In this document: positions 20,392-32,485 of the stretch, piece after piece
How the letters are laid out: each line of letters starts with the position of its first letter
Position numbering within the stretch: position 1 is the stretch's first letter
The notes under the pieces: generated by a model
The model's database searches: none
Told to the model about the DNA's origin: nothing
The model's input: the letters and a program-made list of their open reading frames with translations, nothing else
From: Spirochaetota bacterium
GTDB lineage: Bacteria; Spirochaetota; UBA4802; JAFGDQ01
Assembly: GCA_034190085.1 (NCBI GenBank)
Contig: JAXHTS010000073.1
Coordinates: forward strand, 49,507 to 113,506
Direction of reading: 5' to 3'
DNA length: 64,000 nt
Translations under genes and position numbers: made by a program

Positions 20392-20697
20392 TTCGACCTC
20401 ATGATTGTAGTATCTATTATTGATCATGCCTTTCCAACATGATTACAACCTAATATTAAGAGGATACTTATCCCCCTTCTCATTATTATAATAGCTTTTA
20501 GATTTTTTCTTGCTTAAACCTGAATATAGACAAAATATATTTCTTATATTGTATTCAATAAAAAGTCATAAAACAAATCTATGATCTAATCTGTGTCTCC
20601 TGTAATAAGGTTAATCATAGTAGAGTAATCATTAACTTAAAGCGAGAGCCTGCTGTGATCATATTTTTTACTACTAATCGTTTCTATTCACTCTTTG
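20392..20697. other. Gap between rpoC and rpsL, no gene seen
   Basis: About 300 AT-rich bases linking the rif and str clusters. I see no coding frame, no convincing promoter pair and no terminator. A weak dyad (GTTAAT ... ATTAAC) lies near 20610-20636. Read-through from rpoC is possible. Confidence 0.3.
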
Positions 20698-23600
20698 TCA
20701 AGAACTTTTATTGAGAAGCGCTACCTCCTTAATCTCTTCAGTCTCCTCCTGAATAATTCCATCAAGATCGCCAGGGGAATCCTGATAAATATTTATGCTC
20801 CTATATTTCTGGATACCTGTTCCGGCAGGGATCAAATGACCAATAATAACATTCTCCTTGAGTCCATGAAGATGATCAACCTTACCTTTAATGGCTGCAT
20901 CAGTGAGAACCCTCGTTGTCTCCTGAAATGATGCCGCTGAAATAAAGGAATCAGTATTGAGCGCTGCCTTGGTTATTCCAATAAGGATCGGCACTGCTGT
21001 AGCAGCCTTACCGCCCTCGCTAATGACCCTCTTGTTTTCATGAATGAAATCGAACTTATCTACTATTTTTTCGATAACAAAGAAGGTATCCCCAGGATCA
21101 GTTATCTTTACTTTTCTAAGCATCTGCCGAACAATAGTCTCTATGTGCTTATCATTTATACCTACACCCTGGAGTCTATAGACCTCTTGTATTTCATTAA
21201 CAAGAAATTTTTGCAATTCCTTTGGCCCTTTTATTCTTAATATATCATGAGGATCAATCGGCCCGCCATCAATCTTCTCACCCTTATATATCCAGTCTCT
21301 ATCCTGAACCCTTAAAAACCTTGAGGCTGGAATAGAATACTCCTTCGTAACTCCATCTTCAGCTTGAACAATCACCTTCCTCTTATTCTTAATTGTATCA
21401 CCGATTTTCACCTCCCCATCCAATTCAGAGAGGGTCGCAGCATCCCTCGGGGACCTTGCCTCAAATAATTCAGCTACACGAGGCAAACCACCTGTAATAT
21501 CCTTTGTCCTTGCAGCCTCTCGAGGAATTTTTGCTAAAACAACGCCTGATTTAACCTTATCCTTATCAGTGACCATAAGATAAGCTCCCTTAGGCATCAA
21601 ATAGGTGGTGGGTTCTTCTGAACCTTGACTATAGATATTTATTCTAGGCTGTAATTTCTCGACCTTGTATTCGACTATTGTCCTCTCGACAACACTTGTC
21701 TGAGGATCAACCTCCTCCCTTAGGGTCTTATTCAATTCAATATCAATAAATTCAACCTGACCTGATATTTCAGTTATTATTGGCTCCAACCATGGATCAA
21801 AAGATGCCAATACAATATTTCTATCATAAAATTTTCCAGCCTTAGCATAAACCTCAGTTCCAACATTAATCGGTATTGAATGGGTATCCCCCAATAGGTA
21901 TATCTTTCGTTTATCTACCTTGACTATTCCTGAATTAGCTGTCTCTACCACCTCGCCATCAGCAGAACGGACAATAGAAGAACCTCTATAGATCTTTTCG
22001 CCATCTTCAACCAACAACTCAGCATCATCCATAATGTTAAACTCATTTATTACCCTCTGAATCAGCAGATATCCCCTTCTTACAGATATGGTCTTCTTAT
22101 CTTCAGTCCTTATTGTCCGAAAGGTTATGTCCTTTACATATACAGGATAATTTAATTTAATCTCATTCTCCTCAAATGAACTCGATGCTATTCCACCAAT
22201 GTGAAATGTTCTCATTGTAAGCTGAGTTCCTGGTTGCCCAATAGACTGAGCAGCAATAATTCCTACTGCTTCACCAATATCAACTGATTTTGCATTTGCA
22301 AGATTCCTTCCATAACACTTAATACAAACGCCATATCTAGCCTCACAAGTTAAAACAGAGCGTATTTCAATAGAATCGATATTCAGTTCATCTATTACAG
22401 CACTGACCCCTTCATTAACTATTTCATCAGATTGACAAATAACCTCGCCTGAAACTGGATGTATCAGATCATAGAGTAGAGTCCTACCCAGTATCCGTTC
22501 CCCAAGTGATTCGATAATTTCATCCCCTTCTTTAATCGGATAGAAATCTATGCCAATAGTCGTGCCACAATCCTCCATTGTGACAACAACGTCTTGTGCA
22601 ATATCAACCAATCTCCTTGTAAGGTATCCTGCATCCGCAGTCTTTAGGGCTGTATCTGCGAGCCCCTTTCTTGCTCCATTTGTAGAGATAAAATATTCAA
22701 GTACTGTTAAACCCTCTTTAAAATTCGCTCGAATCGGGATATCAATAATCTCACCAGTGGGTTTCGCCATCAGACCACGCATTCCAGCTAATTGGTTTAT
22801 CTGCTGCTTGCTGCCCCTGGCTCCAGATTCAGTCATAACAAAAATCGGATTAAGGCCATTATGATCTTTAGATAGTTCGTTAAACATGCTATCAGAAATT
22901 ATTTTATTGGTATTGGTCCATACATTGATAACCCGATTATATCTCTCATCATCAGTAATAAAACCATTCCTGTACTCATTCTCAATCTCTTCAACTTTAC
23001 TATTAGCCTCATCAATGATTCGATCCTTTTCAGGAGGGACAACAATATCAGAGATAGATATCGTCGGCGCAAATTGTGTCGCATATCTATAACCCGCCTC
23101 CTTAATATCATCAAGTACCTTCGCTGTGATCATGGGACCATACTTACTGAATACATCTGAAATAATCTTGGATAGCTCTTTATCATTTAGAGTCATATTG
23201 ATAAAGGGGTATCCCTCAGGCAATAGATTATTAAACATCAAACGGCCACCTGTTGTATCAATGAACTCATCATTTATTAGATATTTTATCCTTGTGCTGA
23301 CACCAATCTGTCCATAATCTATGGCTCTAATCACCTCAGCAATATCGTTAAAGTGCTTCAGTGAAGCATCATTGTTCTCAATCTCTGAAGTTAGATAGCG
23401 CATACCCAACACTATATCTTGGGTTGGTGTAACGATGGGTTGTCCGTTAGCAGGCGAAAGGAGATTGTTTGTTGACAGCATTAGAGTCCAACATTCAATC
23501 TGAGCCTGTGGGGAAAGGGGTACATGCACTGCCATCTGATCACCATCAAAATCAGCATTGTAGGCATGACATACTAAAGGATGTAGTTTTAAGGCCTTTC

Positions 23601-24897
23601 CTTCAACAAGAACCGGCTCAAAGGCTTGAATTCCCAATCTGTGTAAGGTAGGGGCTCTGTTCAGTAGAACCGGATGTTCAGAAATAACCTCTTCAAGTAC
23701 CTCCCAAACCTCAGATCTCTCGCTCTCAATCATCTTCTTCGCTGATTTGATATTCTGGGAATAATCATTCTCAACCAATCTCTTCATTATAAAAGGCTTG
23801 AACAATTCAATAGCCATCTTTTTCGGCAAACCACATTGATAAAGCTTTAATTCAGGCCCAATGACAATAACAGATCTTCCTGAATAATCAACCCGTTTGC
23901 CAAGGAGGTTCTGACGAAACCGCCCTTGCTTACCCTTCAACATATCACTCAGAGATTTCAATGGACGATTTCCCTTACCCTTAACCGCCCTCTTCCTTCT
24001 GCTATTATCAAAGATTGCATCAACAGCATCCTGCAGCATCCTCTTCTCATTCCTGACGATGATCTCTGGTGCGCGCAACATTAGGAGTCTCTTCAATCGA
24101 TTGTTCCTATTGATTACTCGCCTATATAGATCATTAAGGTCTGAGGTTGCGAACCTTCTTCCATCAAGCTGCACCATTGGCCTTAGCTCTGGTGGAATTA
24201 CTGGTATAACATCAAGAATCATCCATTCAGGTTTATTTCCAGAATCCCTGAAGGCCTCTATAATCTCTAATCTCTTAATTAACCTCTTGTCTACCTTTGA
24301 TGCTTTATCCAGGATATCCTCTCGAAGAATCCTCGCTTCATCATCAAGATCGATTCTCCTCAATAAATCCTTTACTGCCTGAGCGCCAATATCAGCAACA
24401 AAGGTGTCACCCTCATTCTCATAATAGTAATTATATGCATCCTCATCAATCAATTCGCCTGTCTTCAAATCCGTATTACCTGGCTCAATTACAATATACC
24501 TCTCATAATATAGCACCGACTTTAGTGCATTGACAGATAGATCGAGAAGGAGTCCAATTCTAGAAGGAACTGACATATAATACCAAATATGAGCCACTGG
24601 AGTGGCAAGTTCAATGTGCCCCCCCCTCTCTCTTCTAACCTTATAATGAGTGACCTCAACACCACATCTATCACATACTACACCCTTATATCTTATAGAT
24701 TTAAACTTGCCACAATAGCATTCCCATTCTTTAGTTGTCCCAAATATCCTTTCACAGAACAAACCATCCCGTTCAGGCTTCAATGTCCTATAGTTTATGG
24801 TTTCAGGCCTTTTAATCTCACCATAAGACCATTCCCTTATCTTGTCAGGCGATGCAAGCTTAATACGTATTATGCTAAAATCGTTAAAGTCCCTCAT
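20698..24897 (-). CDS. rpoC: DNA-directed RNA polymerase beta' subunit
   Basis: Catalytic subunit, 1399 residues, single uninterrupted chain. N-terminal zinc site ([20 protein letters not shown], around residues 59-78), the active-site metal loop [12 protein letters not shown], the bridge-helix/trigger-loop region ([20 protein letters not shown]) with the second zinc cysteine cluster before it ([13 protein letters not shown]), and the C-terminal domain. The ORF begins 114 bp after rpoB, as expected for an rpoBC operon. Confidence 0.98.
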   Translation of the reverse strand: MRDFNDFSIIRIKLASPDKIREWSYGEIKRPETINYRTLKPERDGLFCERIFGTTKEWECYCGKFKSIRYKGVVCDRCGVEVTHYKVRRERGGHIELATPVAHIWYYMSVPSRIGLLLDLSVNALKSVLYYERYIVIEPGNTDLKTGELIDEDAYNYYYENEGDTFVADIGAQAVKDLLRRIDLDDEARILREDILDKASKVDKRLIKRLEIIEAFRDSGNKPEWMILDVIPVIPPELRPMVQLDGRRFATSDLNDLYRRVINRNNRLKRLLMLRAPEIIVRNEKRMLQDAVDAIFDNSRRKRAVKGKGNRPLKSLSDMLKGKQGRFRQNLLGKRVDYSGRSVIVIGPELKLYQCGLPKKMAIELFKPFIMKRLVENDYSQNIKSAKKMIESERSEVWEVLEEVISEHPVLLNRAPTLHRLGIQAFEPVLVEGKALKLHPLVCHAYNADFDGDQMAVHVPLSPQAQIECWTLMLSTNNLLSPANGQPIVTPTQDIVLGMRYLTSEIENNDASLKHFNDIAEVIRAIDYGQIGVSTRIKYLINDEFIDTTGGRLMFNNLLPEGYPFINMTLNDKELSKIISDVFSKYGPMITAKVLDDIKEAGYRYATQFAPTISISDIVVPPEKDRIIDEANSKVEEIENEYRNGFITDDERYNRVINVWTNTNKIISDSMFNELSKDHNGLNPIFVMTESGARGSKQQINQLAGMRGLMAKPTGEIIDIPIRANFKEGLTVLEYFISTNGARKGLADTALKTADAGYLTRRLVDIAQDVVVTMEDCGTTIGIDFYPIKEGDEIIESLGERILGRTLLYDLIHPVSGEVICQSDEIVNEGVSAVIDELNIDSIEIRSVLTCEARYGVCIKCYGRNLANAKSVDIGEAVGIIAAQSIGQPGTQLTMRTFHIGGIASSSFEENEIKLNYPVYVKDITFRTIRTEDKKTISVRRGYLLIQRVINEFNIMDDAELLVEDGEKIYRGSSIVRSADGEVVETANSGIVKVDKRKIYLLGDTHSIPINVGTEVYAKAGKFYDRNIVLASFDPWLEPIITEISGQVEFIDIELNKTLREEVDPQTSVVERTIVEYKVEKLQPRINIYSQGSEEPTTYLMPKGAYLMVTDKDKVKSGVVLAKIPREAARTKDITGGLPRVAELFEARSPRDAATLSELDGEVKIGDTIKNKRKVIVQAEDGVTKEYSIPASRFLRVQDRDWIYKGEKIDGGPIDPHDILRIKGPKELQKFLVNEIQEVYRLQGVGINDKHIETIVRQMLRKVKITDPGDTFFVIEKIVDKFDFIHENKRVISEGGKAATAVPILIGITKAALNTDSFISAASFQETTRVLTDAAIKGKVDHLHGLKENVIIGHLIPAGTGIQKYRSINIYQDSPGDLDGIIQEETEEIKEVALLNKSS

Positions 24898-25011
24898 CTT
24901 TTCCCCTTTTATTCACTTATTGAAATAATAATAAACATATATTAAAAAAAGAAATCTTTCATCTCATCCGACGACTTTAACCCACTAGAATGCTTTACAA
25001 CAATAATCCAC

Positions 25012-28000
25012 TTATACATCAAACTGTATTTTTCTCCTTGGTCTGTTAATGCCCCCACTCCACTCTGACAGATTGATCTCTTCTCCATCTTCATCACAAA
25101 TTCTGATATCCAAAGCCAATCCCCTCAACTCCTGAATGAGAACATTAAATGACTCAGGCACACCTGGAGATGTATGATCTATACCCTTTACAATTGCTTC
25201 GTATATTCTGGCTCTTCCAAGCATATCGTCTGACTTCACTGTTAGAAGTTCCTGTAATGTGTATGCAGCACCATATGCCTCAAGGGCCCATACTTCCATC
25301 TCACCCAAGCGCTGTCCACCAAATTGAGCCTTACCTCCTAAAGGCTGTTGGGTAACAAGCGAATAAGGCCCTGTTGATCTTGCATGGATTTTATCATCAA
25401 CCATATGAGCAAGCTTCAATATATATAAATATCCGACCATTACAGTTTCTGAAAAGGCCTCTCCTGAACGACCATCATAAAGAACCGTTTTGGAACTCAC
25501 AGGTAATCCAGCCTTTTCTAAATACCCTTTAATATCCTGTACGGTAGCGCTCTCAAATATTGAGGTTTCAACCTGAAAATCCAACTCCTTTGCCGCCCAA
25601 CCAAGTTCCGTTTCAAGGAGTTGCCCGAGGTTCATTCGTGAAGGAACAGATAAAGGATTTAATACTACATCCAAAGGCGTGCCATCGGGAAGATATGGCA
25701 TATCATACTCTGGCACAATTTTTGAAATAACACCCTTATTCCCATGACGACCCGCAATTTTATCCCCAACAGATATCTTTCTCTTTGCTGCAATGTATAC
25801 CTTGTAAAGTTCTTCAACTCCAGGCGCTAATTCATTTCCATCCTCTCTCGAAAACTTCTTAACATCTATCACTATCCCTTCTATTCCATTAGGAACCCTG
25901 AGAGACGTATCCCTTACTTCTCTAGCCTTTTCGCCAAAAATTGAATGTAATAGCTTATACTCTGGTGTAATATCCTCCTCTCCCTTTGGAGTCACCTTCC
26001 CAACAAGGATATCTCCTGGCATGACATAAGCACCTATCCTTACAATCCCCTCAGAAGTAAGGTCTTTAAAAGCCTTTTCGCTCAAGTTTGGAATATCCCT
26101 GGTAATAACCTCCCTACCAAGTTTTGTCTCCCTTGCCTCTATCTCGAGTTGTTCAATATGAACTGAGGTATATATGTCCTCCTTCACCAACCTCTCTGAT
26201 ATAATAATTGCATCTTCAAAATTATATCCCATCCAAGGCATAAAGGCTACTAATACATTTTTCCCTAAAGCCAAGCGTCCATTGTCAATTGCCGGACCAT
26301 CAGCAAGAATATCACCTATCTTCACTTTTTGACCGACCTTAACAATTGGTTTTTGATTAAAACAGGTTCCTTGATTTGTTCTTCTAAACTTGGATAGAAT
26401 ACACTCCTCCATCTCCCCATTATTTGTTTGAATTATTATTCTATTTGAATCAACATAATTAACCATCCCTGCCTTCTTAGAGATGAACAGAACACCTGAA
26501 TCATAAGCCGCTGCCTTTTCGATTCCAGTGCCGACGAGAGGAGCCTCTTCAGTTAATAATGGCACCGCTTGCCTCTGCATATTAGAACCCATCAGGGCCC
26601 TGTTCGCATCGTCATGTTCAAGAAATGGGATCAAGCTGGTAGATACCGAAAAAACCTGTGAAGGTGATACATCCATATACTGAATCTCTGATGGCCTTTT
26701 ATACGGGAAGTTGCCCTTATTCCTGCATGGATTAAACTTATTGATAAAATTCCCATCCTCATCCAACTCAGCATTTGCTTGTGCAATAAAATACTTATCC
26801 TCTTCATCAGCTGTGAGATACTCTATCCTATCAGTTACTCTACCATTCTCCACTACTCTATAAGGCGCCTCTAAAAAGCCATATTCATTGATTCTGGAAT
26901 ATGTACAAAGAGAAACAATTAGTCCAATATTTGGTCCTTCTGGGGTTTCGATCGGGCACATCCTTCCATAATGGGATGGATGCACATCCCTAACCTCAAA
27001 ACCTGCCCTCTCCCTTGAGAGCCCACCAGGACCAAGGGCATTCAATCGTCTTTTATGGGTAAGTTCTGCAAGCGGATTAGTCTGATCCATAAATTGCGAG
27101 AGTTGGCTGGATCCAAAAAATTCATTGATCACGGCCGTGATTGGTTTTATGCTAATAAGAGCCTGTGGGGTTACAGCATCAAGGTCTTGTATAGTCATTC
27201 TTTCCTTTATCACCCTTTCCATCCTTTGAAAGCCGATCTTAACCTGGTTCATAATCAACTCGCCAACTGATCTGACCCGTCTGTTTCCAAGATGATCAAT
27301 ATCATCAACATAGTAACCATCAACCTCTGATATTAAATAAAGAAAATACTTTACCGTAGCGATAATATCTTCTTTTGAAAGGGTCTCTGAATACATCTCT
27401 TTGCTATCAAAATCGAATTTCTTATTAATCTTATATCTTCCAACACTACCCAGACTATATGTTCGAGGATTGAAAAATAGACGATTGAGTTCTACTTTAG
27501 CATTATCGATGTTTGAAGGTTCTCCAGGTCTCATATAAGAATGAATTTTCAGGATTGCCTCTTCAGAAGAGTAGCATTCATCCCTCTCTAATGAATTGAT
27601 AAGAAATGAATCATCTTTATTATCAGGGAAGGCGATCAACTCAACCTCATCAATCATCTCTTCCTTAAGCCTATCCACGATGTCAATATTGATCCTCTCT
27701 CCAAGTCCTGCTATGACCTCACCATGCTCCTTACTAACAACCTCCTTCGCAATTCTTCTACCAATAATACTATTGAGATCATCCTCACTATCAATTTTTA
27801 CAGCATCCACATCATAAAAAAGCCTTATTATCTCTTCATTTGATTCATACCCTAATGACTTAATCAACAATGTGACAGGAAATTTCTTTTTCCTATCTAT
27901 TCTTGCAATAATAAAACCCTTCATATCCATCTCAAATTCAAGCCAGGAGCCCCTATCAGGTATAATTCTTGCACTAAAGGTTCTATCCTTCTCCTCATAA

Positions 28001-28449
28001 AAGAAAAATATACCAGGAGAACGATGTAATTGATTAACGACTACCCTCTCTGCCCCATTGATAATAAAGGTGCCCCTCTCTGTCATAAGAGGGATATCAC
28101 CCATGTAAACCGTCTGCTCTCTAACCTCCATGCTATCCTTTTTAATCAGTCTTATGGTTGACTTCAGTGGCGCAGCAAAGGTTACATCCCTATCCTTACA
28201 CTCCAATTCTGAGTACTTAGGGTCCCCAATCTCATATTCAATAAACTCAAGCACTAGATCCTCATGTGGGCTTTCAATTGGGAAAAATCCATCGAATACA
28301 GCCTGGAGCCCCTGACACTTCCTCTTCGATGGTGAGATATCGCTCTGTAAAAACCAATCATATGACAATAATTGGATTTCTATTAGATTTGGAAAATCCA
28401 TTCTTTCAAAATTCTTCCCAAAACTGACTACTCTTGTTTCTTCCAGCAT
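25012..28449 (-). CDS. rpoB: DNA-directed RNA polymerase beta subunit
   Basis: Catalytic partner of rpoC, 1145 residues, a compact form without the large lineage insertions of proteobacteria. The rifampicin-binding region [20 protein letters not shown] is followed by [10 protein letters not shown], in which Asn470 replaces the Ser equivalent to E. coli Ser531 (codon 27040-27042). The C-terminal [20 protein letters not shown] clamp region is intact. A promoter with a perfect TATAAT lies upstream at 28675-28702. Confidence 0.98.
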   Translation of the reverse strand: MLEETRVVSFGKNFERMDFPNLIEIQLLSYDWFLQSDISPSKRKCQGLQAVFDGFFPIESPHEDLVLEFIEYEIGDPKYSELECKDRDVTFAAPLKSTIRLIKKDSMEVREQTVYMGDIPLMTERGTFIINGAERVVVNQLHRSPGIFFFYEEKDRTFSARIIPDRGSWLEFEMDMKGFIIARIDRKKKFPVTLLIKSLGYESNEEIIRLFYDVDAVKIDSEDDLNSIIGRRIAKEVVSKEHGEVIAGLGERINIDIVDRLKEEMIDEVELIAFPDNKDDSFLINSLERDECYSSEEAILKIHSYMRPGEPSNIDNAKVELNRLFFNPRTYSLGSVGRYKINKKFDFDSKEMYSETLSKEDIIATVKYFLYLISEVDGYYVDDIDHLGNRRVRSVGELIMNQVKIGFQRMERVIKERMTIQDLDAVTPQALISIKPITAVINEFFGSSQLSQFMDQTNPLAELTHKRRLNALGPGGLSRERAGFEVRDVHPSHYGRMCPIETPEGPNIGLIVSLCTYSRINEYGFLEAPYRVVENGRVTDRIEYLTADEEDKYFIAQANAELDEDGNFINKFNPCRNKGNFPYKRPSEIQYMDVSPSQVFSVSTSLIPFLEHDDANRALMGSNMQRQAVPLLTEEAPLVGTGIEKAAAYDSGVLFISKKAGMVNYVDSNRIIIQTNNGEMEECILSKFRRTNQGTCFNQKPIVKVGQKVKIGDILADGPAIDNGRLALGKNVLVAFMPWMGYNFEDAIIISERLVKEDIYTSVHIEQLEIEARETKLGREVITRDIPNLSEKAFKDLTSEGIVRIGAYVMPGDILVGKVTPKGEEDITPEYKLLHSIFGEKAREVRDTSLRVPNGIEGIVIDVKKFSREDGNELAPGVEELYKVYIAAKRKISVGDKIAGRHGNKGVISKIVPEYDMPYLPDGTPLDVVLNPLSVPSRMNLGQLLETELGWAAKELDFQVETSIFESATVQDIKGYLEKAGLPVSSKTVLYDGRSGEAFSETVMVGYLYILKLAHMVDDKIHARSTGPYSLVTQQPLGGKAQFGGQRLGEMEVWALEAYGAAYTLQELLTVKSDDMLGRARIYEAIVKGIDHTSPGVPESFNVLIQELRGLALDIRICDEDGEEINLSEWSGGINRPRRKIQFDV

Positions 28450-28674
28450 AGATATGGTATCCTCGCAATCAAATTAGTTTATTATAAATTTCCTAATCTA
28501 TTTATCATAAGTTAAGTAGAACAGTGAACAGAGATTTTAGTATACAAGCATTCGACACAGAAAAATGAATATCATCCCTTTAGAATCCATAAAGCCTAAG
28601 AGTCATAAACATACATTATCTCCATTTGATATCAATATTGAATGAAAATATATGTTAGTTATTCCATTATAATA

Positions 28675-28702
28675 ATTATACACCATTAACCAGAATAGGC
28701 AA
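28675..28702 (-). promoter_or_regulatory. Candidate sigma-70 type promoter for rpoBC
   Basis: On the minus strand TTGCCT (28697-28702) is followed after 16 bases by a perfect TATAAT (28675-28680). It lies in the 272-bp gap just after the rplL stop and about 225 bp before the rpoB start. This suggests that rpoBC can be transcribed separately from the L10-L7/L12 genes. Sequence match only. Confidence 0.5.
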
Positions 28703-28721
28703 ATCAATGAACAGAGGGTTA

Positions 28722-29117
28722 TTATTTAATCTCAACTGTTGCTCCAGCATTTTCAAGCTGTTCCTTAATCTTCTCAGCCTCTTCTTTAGAAATCTTTTCT
28801 TTAACAGCCTTTCCACCAGCCTCTACTAAATCCTTTGCCTCTTTAAGGCCCAGAGCGGTAATAGCCCTGACCTCTTTAATTACCCCAATCTTCTTATCCC
28901 CGAAACCTGTGAGGATTACATCAAATTCAGTTTTCTCTTCTGTTTCCGCTTGTTCTTCCCCACCAGAGGCTGGAACCCCTCCAACCGGACCGATTGCAAC
29001 AGGTGCTGCTGCGGAAATTCCAAACTTTTCTTCTAAGGCCTTTACAACATCTGCAGCCTCAACTAATGTCAAATTTCCGATCACTTCTACTAATTCTTCA
29101 ACTGAAAGCTTTTCCAT
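28722..29117 (-). CDS. rplL: 50S ribosomal protein L7/L12 (bL12)
   Basis: Stalk protein that recruits translation GTPases. 131 residues: N-terminal dimerisation helices ([20 protein letters not shown]), an Ala/Gly/Glu-rich hinge, and the C-terminal domain with [26 protein letters not shown] precedes the ATG. It is unusually far from rplJ (333 bp). Confidence 0.97.
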   Translation of the reverse strand: MEKLSVEELVEVIGNLTLVEAADVVKALEEKFGISAAAPVAIGPVGGVPASGGEEQAETEEKTEFDVILTGFGDKKIGVIKEVRAITALGLKEAKDLVEAGGKAVKEKISKEEAEKIKEQLENAGATVEIK

Positions 29118-29450
29118 TATTCTTTTTACTCCTTATACTTAGTGAAATTATTCAAGTTAATACGGCCTAATCCCGCAAAAACTTATAAGGGTAATTAACA
29201 TTGCATTCATATAACGCTTAACGATGCAATATTATCTATCTTGACATAGAACCCTCTTTACAAACCTTAAAAAAGCATTATCCATAATTATGAATAAAAC
29301 AATTAGCCATCCTTGACTTATCTTGATGTGTAATCATGTAAATTATAAAAAAAATATGTCCAAGTAATTGAAATAAATAAAATGTAGTAAAATAGGAATA
29401 ATTTGGTGGCATGTATATGTTTATAATATAAATCAATATTAAAACGATAC
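29118..29450. other. Long gap between rplJ and rplL, no gene seen
   Basis: 333 AT-rich bases where most bacteria have fewer than about 100. No coding frame is seen. A TATAAT on the minus strand (29342-29347) has no good -35 partner at 16-18 bases. The gap may hold a promoter or processing site that raises L7/L12 output, since four or more copies are needed per ribosome; that is inference. Confidence 0.3.
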
Positions 29451-29963
29451 TTAATTTTTCTCTGCAACTGCCTGTATACCTCTCGCAAGTGATGCTATAC
29501 TCTGATTTATAATTTGAGAAAGCATAGTTGCAGGTGTGTTCAAGAGCGACATGATCTTTCCGATTAGAATTTCTTTTGATGGAAGATCTGCGATACGCTT
29601 TAATGAATCCTCCTCATATATTACATCATCCATTACACCTAAAAAATAGCTGAAGTTTTCCTGTTCCTTTCCAAATTCCTTCAACATTTTTGCAGCATCA
29701 CTTAAATCTTGATTTGTGAAGGCAACAGCTATAGGACCTTTAAGAAAATTGCTAATATCCTTAAAGCCTGCCTCTTGAAGCGCTCTATTGAAAATATTAT
29801 TCTTTATTACCTTATAGTCTATGCCCTTCTCACGGAGTTTCATCCTCAAACTACTTAAATCTTTAACCTTTATACCAGAATAGTCTGTTAAAATAATATT
29901 CCTCTTCATTTGCAATTTGTTTACTAATTCTGCTACTCTATCAATCTTATATTGCTTAATCAC
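29451..29963 (-). CDS. rplJ: 50S ribosomal protein L10 (uL10)
   Basis: Stalk base protein that binds L11-region rRNA and L7/L12 dimers. 170 residues: N-terminal domain with NIILTDYSGIKVKDLSSLR and LKGPIAVAFTNQD, and a C-terminal helix for L7/L12. It starts with GTG whose G is the last base of the rplA TAG stop, so the two genes are translationally coupled; there is no room for a classical L10 leader before it. Confidence 0.95.
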   Translation of the reverse strand: MIKQYKIDRVAELVNKLQMKRNIILTDYSGIKVKDLSSLRMKLREKGIDYKVIKNNIFNRALQEAGFKDISNFLKGPIAVAFTNQDLSDAAKMLKEFGKEQENFSYFLGVMDDVIYEEDSLKRIADLPSKEILIGKIMSLLNTPATMLSQIINQSIASLARGIQAVAEKN

Positions 29964-30646
29964 TATCTTACAATCCCCTTATGATTAATTTTGATTCCTC
30001 CTCCCATGGATGAAGAGATATGAAGAGATTTGATATAATTGCCCTTCGCATCTGAAGGCTTATCCCTGACAATCTGATTATAGAAAGCCTTTATATTTTC
30101 AATAATTGAATCATTATCAAAAGATATCTTGCCAACACCCATATGAATAACACCCGTCTTATCCGCCCTATATTCCGCCCTACCACCCTTCAACTCAGAG
30201 ACAATCCCCTTTATGTCATCTGTAACGGTTCCGGCCTTAGGCTTAGGCATCAATCCCTTTCTTCCCAAAACTGGCCCAAGTTTTCCAACTTCCTTCATCA
30301 TATCAGGTGTAGCGACTACTGCTTGAAAATCAATCCATCCATCTTTAATCTTCTCAAGAATATCCTCTGCTCCAACGTAATCAGCCCCACTATCCAAGGC
30401 CTCCTGCTGCTTCTCACCTTTGCATATAACAAGCACCTTTATTGTCTTCCCCGTTCCCTTGGGAAGCGTCACTACACCTCTAATGTTTTGATAACTCTTA
30501 TGAATAACCTTGATAGCCGCTTCAACAGTCTCATCAAAACTTGCATATTTGATATCCTTCATAAGTGTAACAGCATCCTCAACGTTGTACAACTTTGTTT
30601 TATCAACCTTTTCTCTTGCGTTTGTAATTTTATTGCCGCGTTTCAT
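29963..30646 (-). CDS. rplA: 50S ribosomal protein L1 (uL1)
   Basis: L1-stalk protein involved in E-site tRNA release and, in many bacteria, autorepressor of the L11-L1 mRNA. About 227 residues from MKRGNKITNAREKVDKTKLY; conserved LPKGTGKTIKVLVICKG, LGPVLGRKGLMPKPKAGTVT are present. The ATG at 30646 has GAGG 9 bases upstream; TTG and GTG codons slightly upstream are alternative starts. Confidence 0.96.
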   Translation of the reverse strand: MKRGNKITNAREKVDKTKLYNVEDAVTLMKDIKYASFDETVEAAIKVIHKSYQNIRGVVTLPKGTGKTIKVLVICKGEKQQEALDSGADYVGAEDILEKIKDGWIDFQAVVATPDMMKEVGKLGPVLGRKGLMPKPKAGTVTDDIKGIVSELKGGRAEYRADKTGVIHMGVGKISFDNDSIIENIKAFYNQIVRDKPSDAKGNYIKSLHISSSMGGGIKINHKGIVR

Positions 30647-30763
30647 CCTTCTTGTCCTCACATCCAAGAGCGATATATTCTAATTAATTATGACTTTATC
30701 AAACTCGAACATATTTATTATATGATGCGTCAACCTATGAATAATCATAGCAATTCAGACATC

Positions 30764-31195
30764 CTAGTCACTAACAGTCACTCCCATTGACCTAGCTGTT
30801 CCCCCAATAATCTCTATTGCCGCATCTACTTCATTCGTATTCAAATCAGGCATCTTGATTTGAGCTATAGCCTCAAGCTGCTCCCTCTTAATACTTCCGA
30901 CATGCATGCGATGGGGCTCGCTAGAACCCTTCTCAATATTTAACGCCTTCTTAATTAATACTGCTGCTGGAGGTGTCTTAATGATAAAAGTATACGATCG
31001 ATCTTTGTAAACTGATATGACAACTGGTAATATTGTACCCTGTTGATCCTTGGTCCTTTCATTAAAAGCCTTACAGAACTCCATTATGTTCAAACCATGC
31101 TGCCCCAGAGCTGGCCCAACAGGAGGGGCAGGATTAGCCTCTCCACCAGGTATCTGTAATTTAATTTGTACAGCAATTTCCTTTTCTTTTGCCAT
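30764..31195 (-). CDS. rplK: 50S ribosomal protein L11 (uL11)
   Basis: GTPase-centre protein, target site region of thiopeptides. 143 residues from [40 protein letters not shown] and the C-terminal [10 protein letters not shown] are diagnostic. A GTG directly before the ATG could also initiate. 117 bp before rplA. Confidence 0.97.
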   Translation of the reverse strand: MAKEKEIAVQIKLQIPGGEANPAPPVGPALGQHGLNIMEFCKAFNERTKDQQGTILPVVISVYKDRSYTFIIKTPPAAVLIKKALNIEKGSSEPHRMHVGSIKREQLEAIAQIKMPDLNTNEVDAAIEIIGGTARSMGVTVSD

Positions 31196-31358
31196 CACTA
31201 TTCCCTTTATTATACTATCTCGATCAAATCTCTTTAATCATAACATTTATAACACTTATACAACTTCAACCCGGATCAGAATAGGCATTAACTATAACAA
31301 GCTCTTATAAAAATCTCTCAATGCTTGCCTTGGCAATCTTTTAATAAGAACTAATCTT

Positions 31359-31901
31359 CTACAATCTTCCAATCTGAATATAATCCAATTCAACTGGTGT
31401 ACCACGTCCAAATATCTCAACTCTCACCCTCACCCTTCCCTTATCAGGATACACCTCATCTATAACCCCACTAAAATTACTAAAGGGCCCATCTATGACC
31501 TTAACATGCTCACCAATGGAAAAATCTATAGAGGCTGAAACCTTCTCTTTTGCCTTCTGTTGACCCATCTGATCAAAGAGTGTATCAACCTCATTTTTTG
31601 ATAATGGTTTCGGTTTATCAGATCCATATACACCAACAAAATTGGTCACACCAGGAGTGCTTCTAACAACACTCCAAGTTTCATCGTCCAAACCCATTTC
31701 AATTATTATATATCCAGGGAAAAACTTTTTCGACTTAACCTTCCTCTTGCCATCCTTTACTTCAGTAATGTCAACAGATGGGATCCTAATCTGATATATT
31801 TTATTCTCTAATCCTAAATTCTTTATTTTTTTCTCCAGAGCGAGTTTCACCTTATTCTCATGCCCGGAATATGTATGAACGACATACCATTCCTTTGCCA
31901 T
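31359..31901 (-). CDS. nusG: Transcription antitermination/elongation factor NusG
   Basis: Binds the RNA polymerase clamp and links it to S10/Rho. 180 residues: NGN domain (MAKEWYVVHTYSGHENKVKL; FPGYIIIEM; VRSTPGVTNFVG) and a C-terminal KOW domain (VKVIDGPFSNFSGVIDEVYP). It starts directly after the secE stop and precedes rplK, the canonical order. Confidence 0.97.
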   Translation of the reverse strand: MAKEWYVVHTYSGHENKVKLALEKKIKNLGLENKIYQIRIPSVDITEVKDGKRKVKSKKFFPGYIIIEMGLDDETWSVVRSTPGVTNFVGVYGSDKPKPLSKNEVDTLFDQMGQQKAKEKVSASIDFSIGEHVKVIDGPFSNFSGVIDEVYPDKGRVRVRVEIFGRGTPVELDYIQIGRL

Positions 31902-32087
31902 TTAATACATCACCCTCTTTATTATTGACATAAGCATTGTATCCACCAACCACAAAAAGACAGCTATAAATACAACCGCTACAACCACAACAATCGTAAA
32001 ACTGGTTACTTCATCCCTATCAGGCCAACTGACCTTCCTAAGCTCTTCCCTTGACTCGCGGATAAAATCAAATGCCTTCTTTATCAC
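31902..32087 (-). CDS. secE: Preprotein translocase subunit SecE
   Basis: Essential small subunit that stabilises SecY. 61 residues, the minimal single-span form: an amphipathic N-terminal helix with ESREELRKVSWPDRDEV (the conserved ELKKV-WP motif) and one transmembrane helix (FTIVVVVAVVFIAVFLWLV). Abuts nusG. Confidence 0.95.
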   Translation of the reverse strand: MIKKAFDFIRESREELRKVSWPDRDEVTSFTIVVVVAVVFIAVFLWLVDTMLMSIIKRVMY

Positions 32088-32332
32088 AACTTTTTCCTCT
32101 TTATGAAGAGAGATATCATTATAGCTACTTCCTCGCCTATAAGGATATTTAAATCACTACTCAATACTAATGTATTGTATCAAAATAATCAAATAACCTA
32201 ACACAACAGATCAACCCAGATGCATGAAACACTTCTATCAACTCATCTCTCCTTGCTTCATAAATTCTCTCTAATTTTATGGGAAACTATCAACACAGAA
32301 TTAATTGTTTAATCAATATATAATAATATTGA

Positions 32333-32485
32333 TTATGCTTTTGTTTCCTTGTGAAGCGTATGCTTGTTGCAGAATTTGCAATATTTATTGATCTCAAGTT
32401 TCGCAGTTCTGTTTTTCTTATTCTTTGTGTTTACGTAATTTCTTCTTTTACATTCTTTACAAGATAAAAGGATTATATCTCTCAT
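32333..32485 (-). CDS. rpmG: 50S ribosomal protein L33 (bL33), zinc-binding form
   Basis: A 50-codon gene found by reading the gap before secE. The product begins [20 protein letters not shown] and ends with [19 protein letters not shown], the L33 pattern with two CxxC pairs (C9/C12 and C36/C39), i.e. the zinc-binding version. The order rpmG-secE-nusG-rplK is common in bacteria. Confidence 0.95.
   Translation of the reverse strand: MRDIILLSCKECKRRNYVNTKNKKNRTAKLEINKYCKFCNKHTLHKETKA

Noticed and set aside
29342..29370. TATAAT on the minus strand in the rplJ-rplL gap as an rplL promoter
   Set aside because: No -35 element at a workable distance; the only TTGGAC nearby is just 10 bases away.
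30143..30790. 215-codon plus-strand frame opposite rplA
   Set aside because: Fully explained as antisense of rplA and its leader; no family resemblance.
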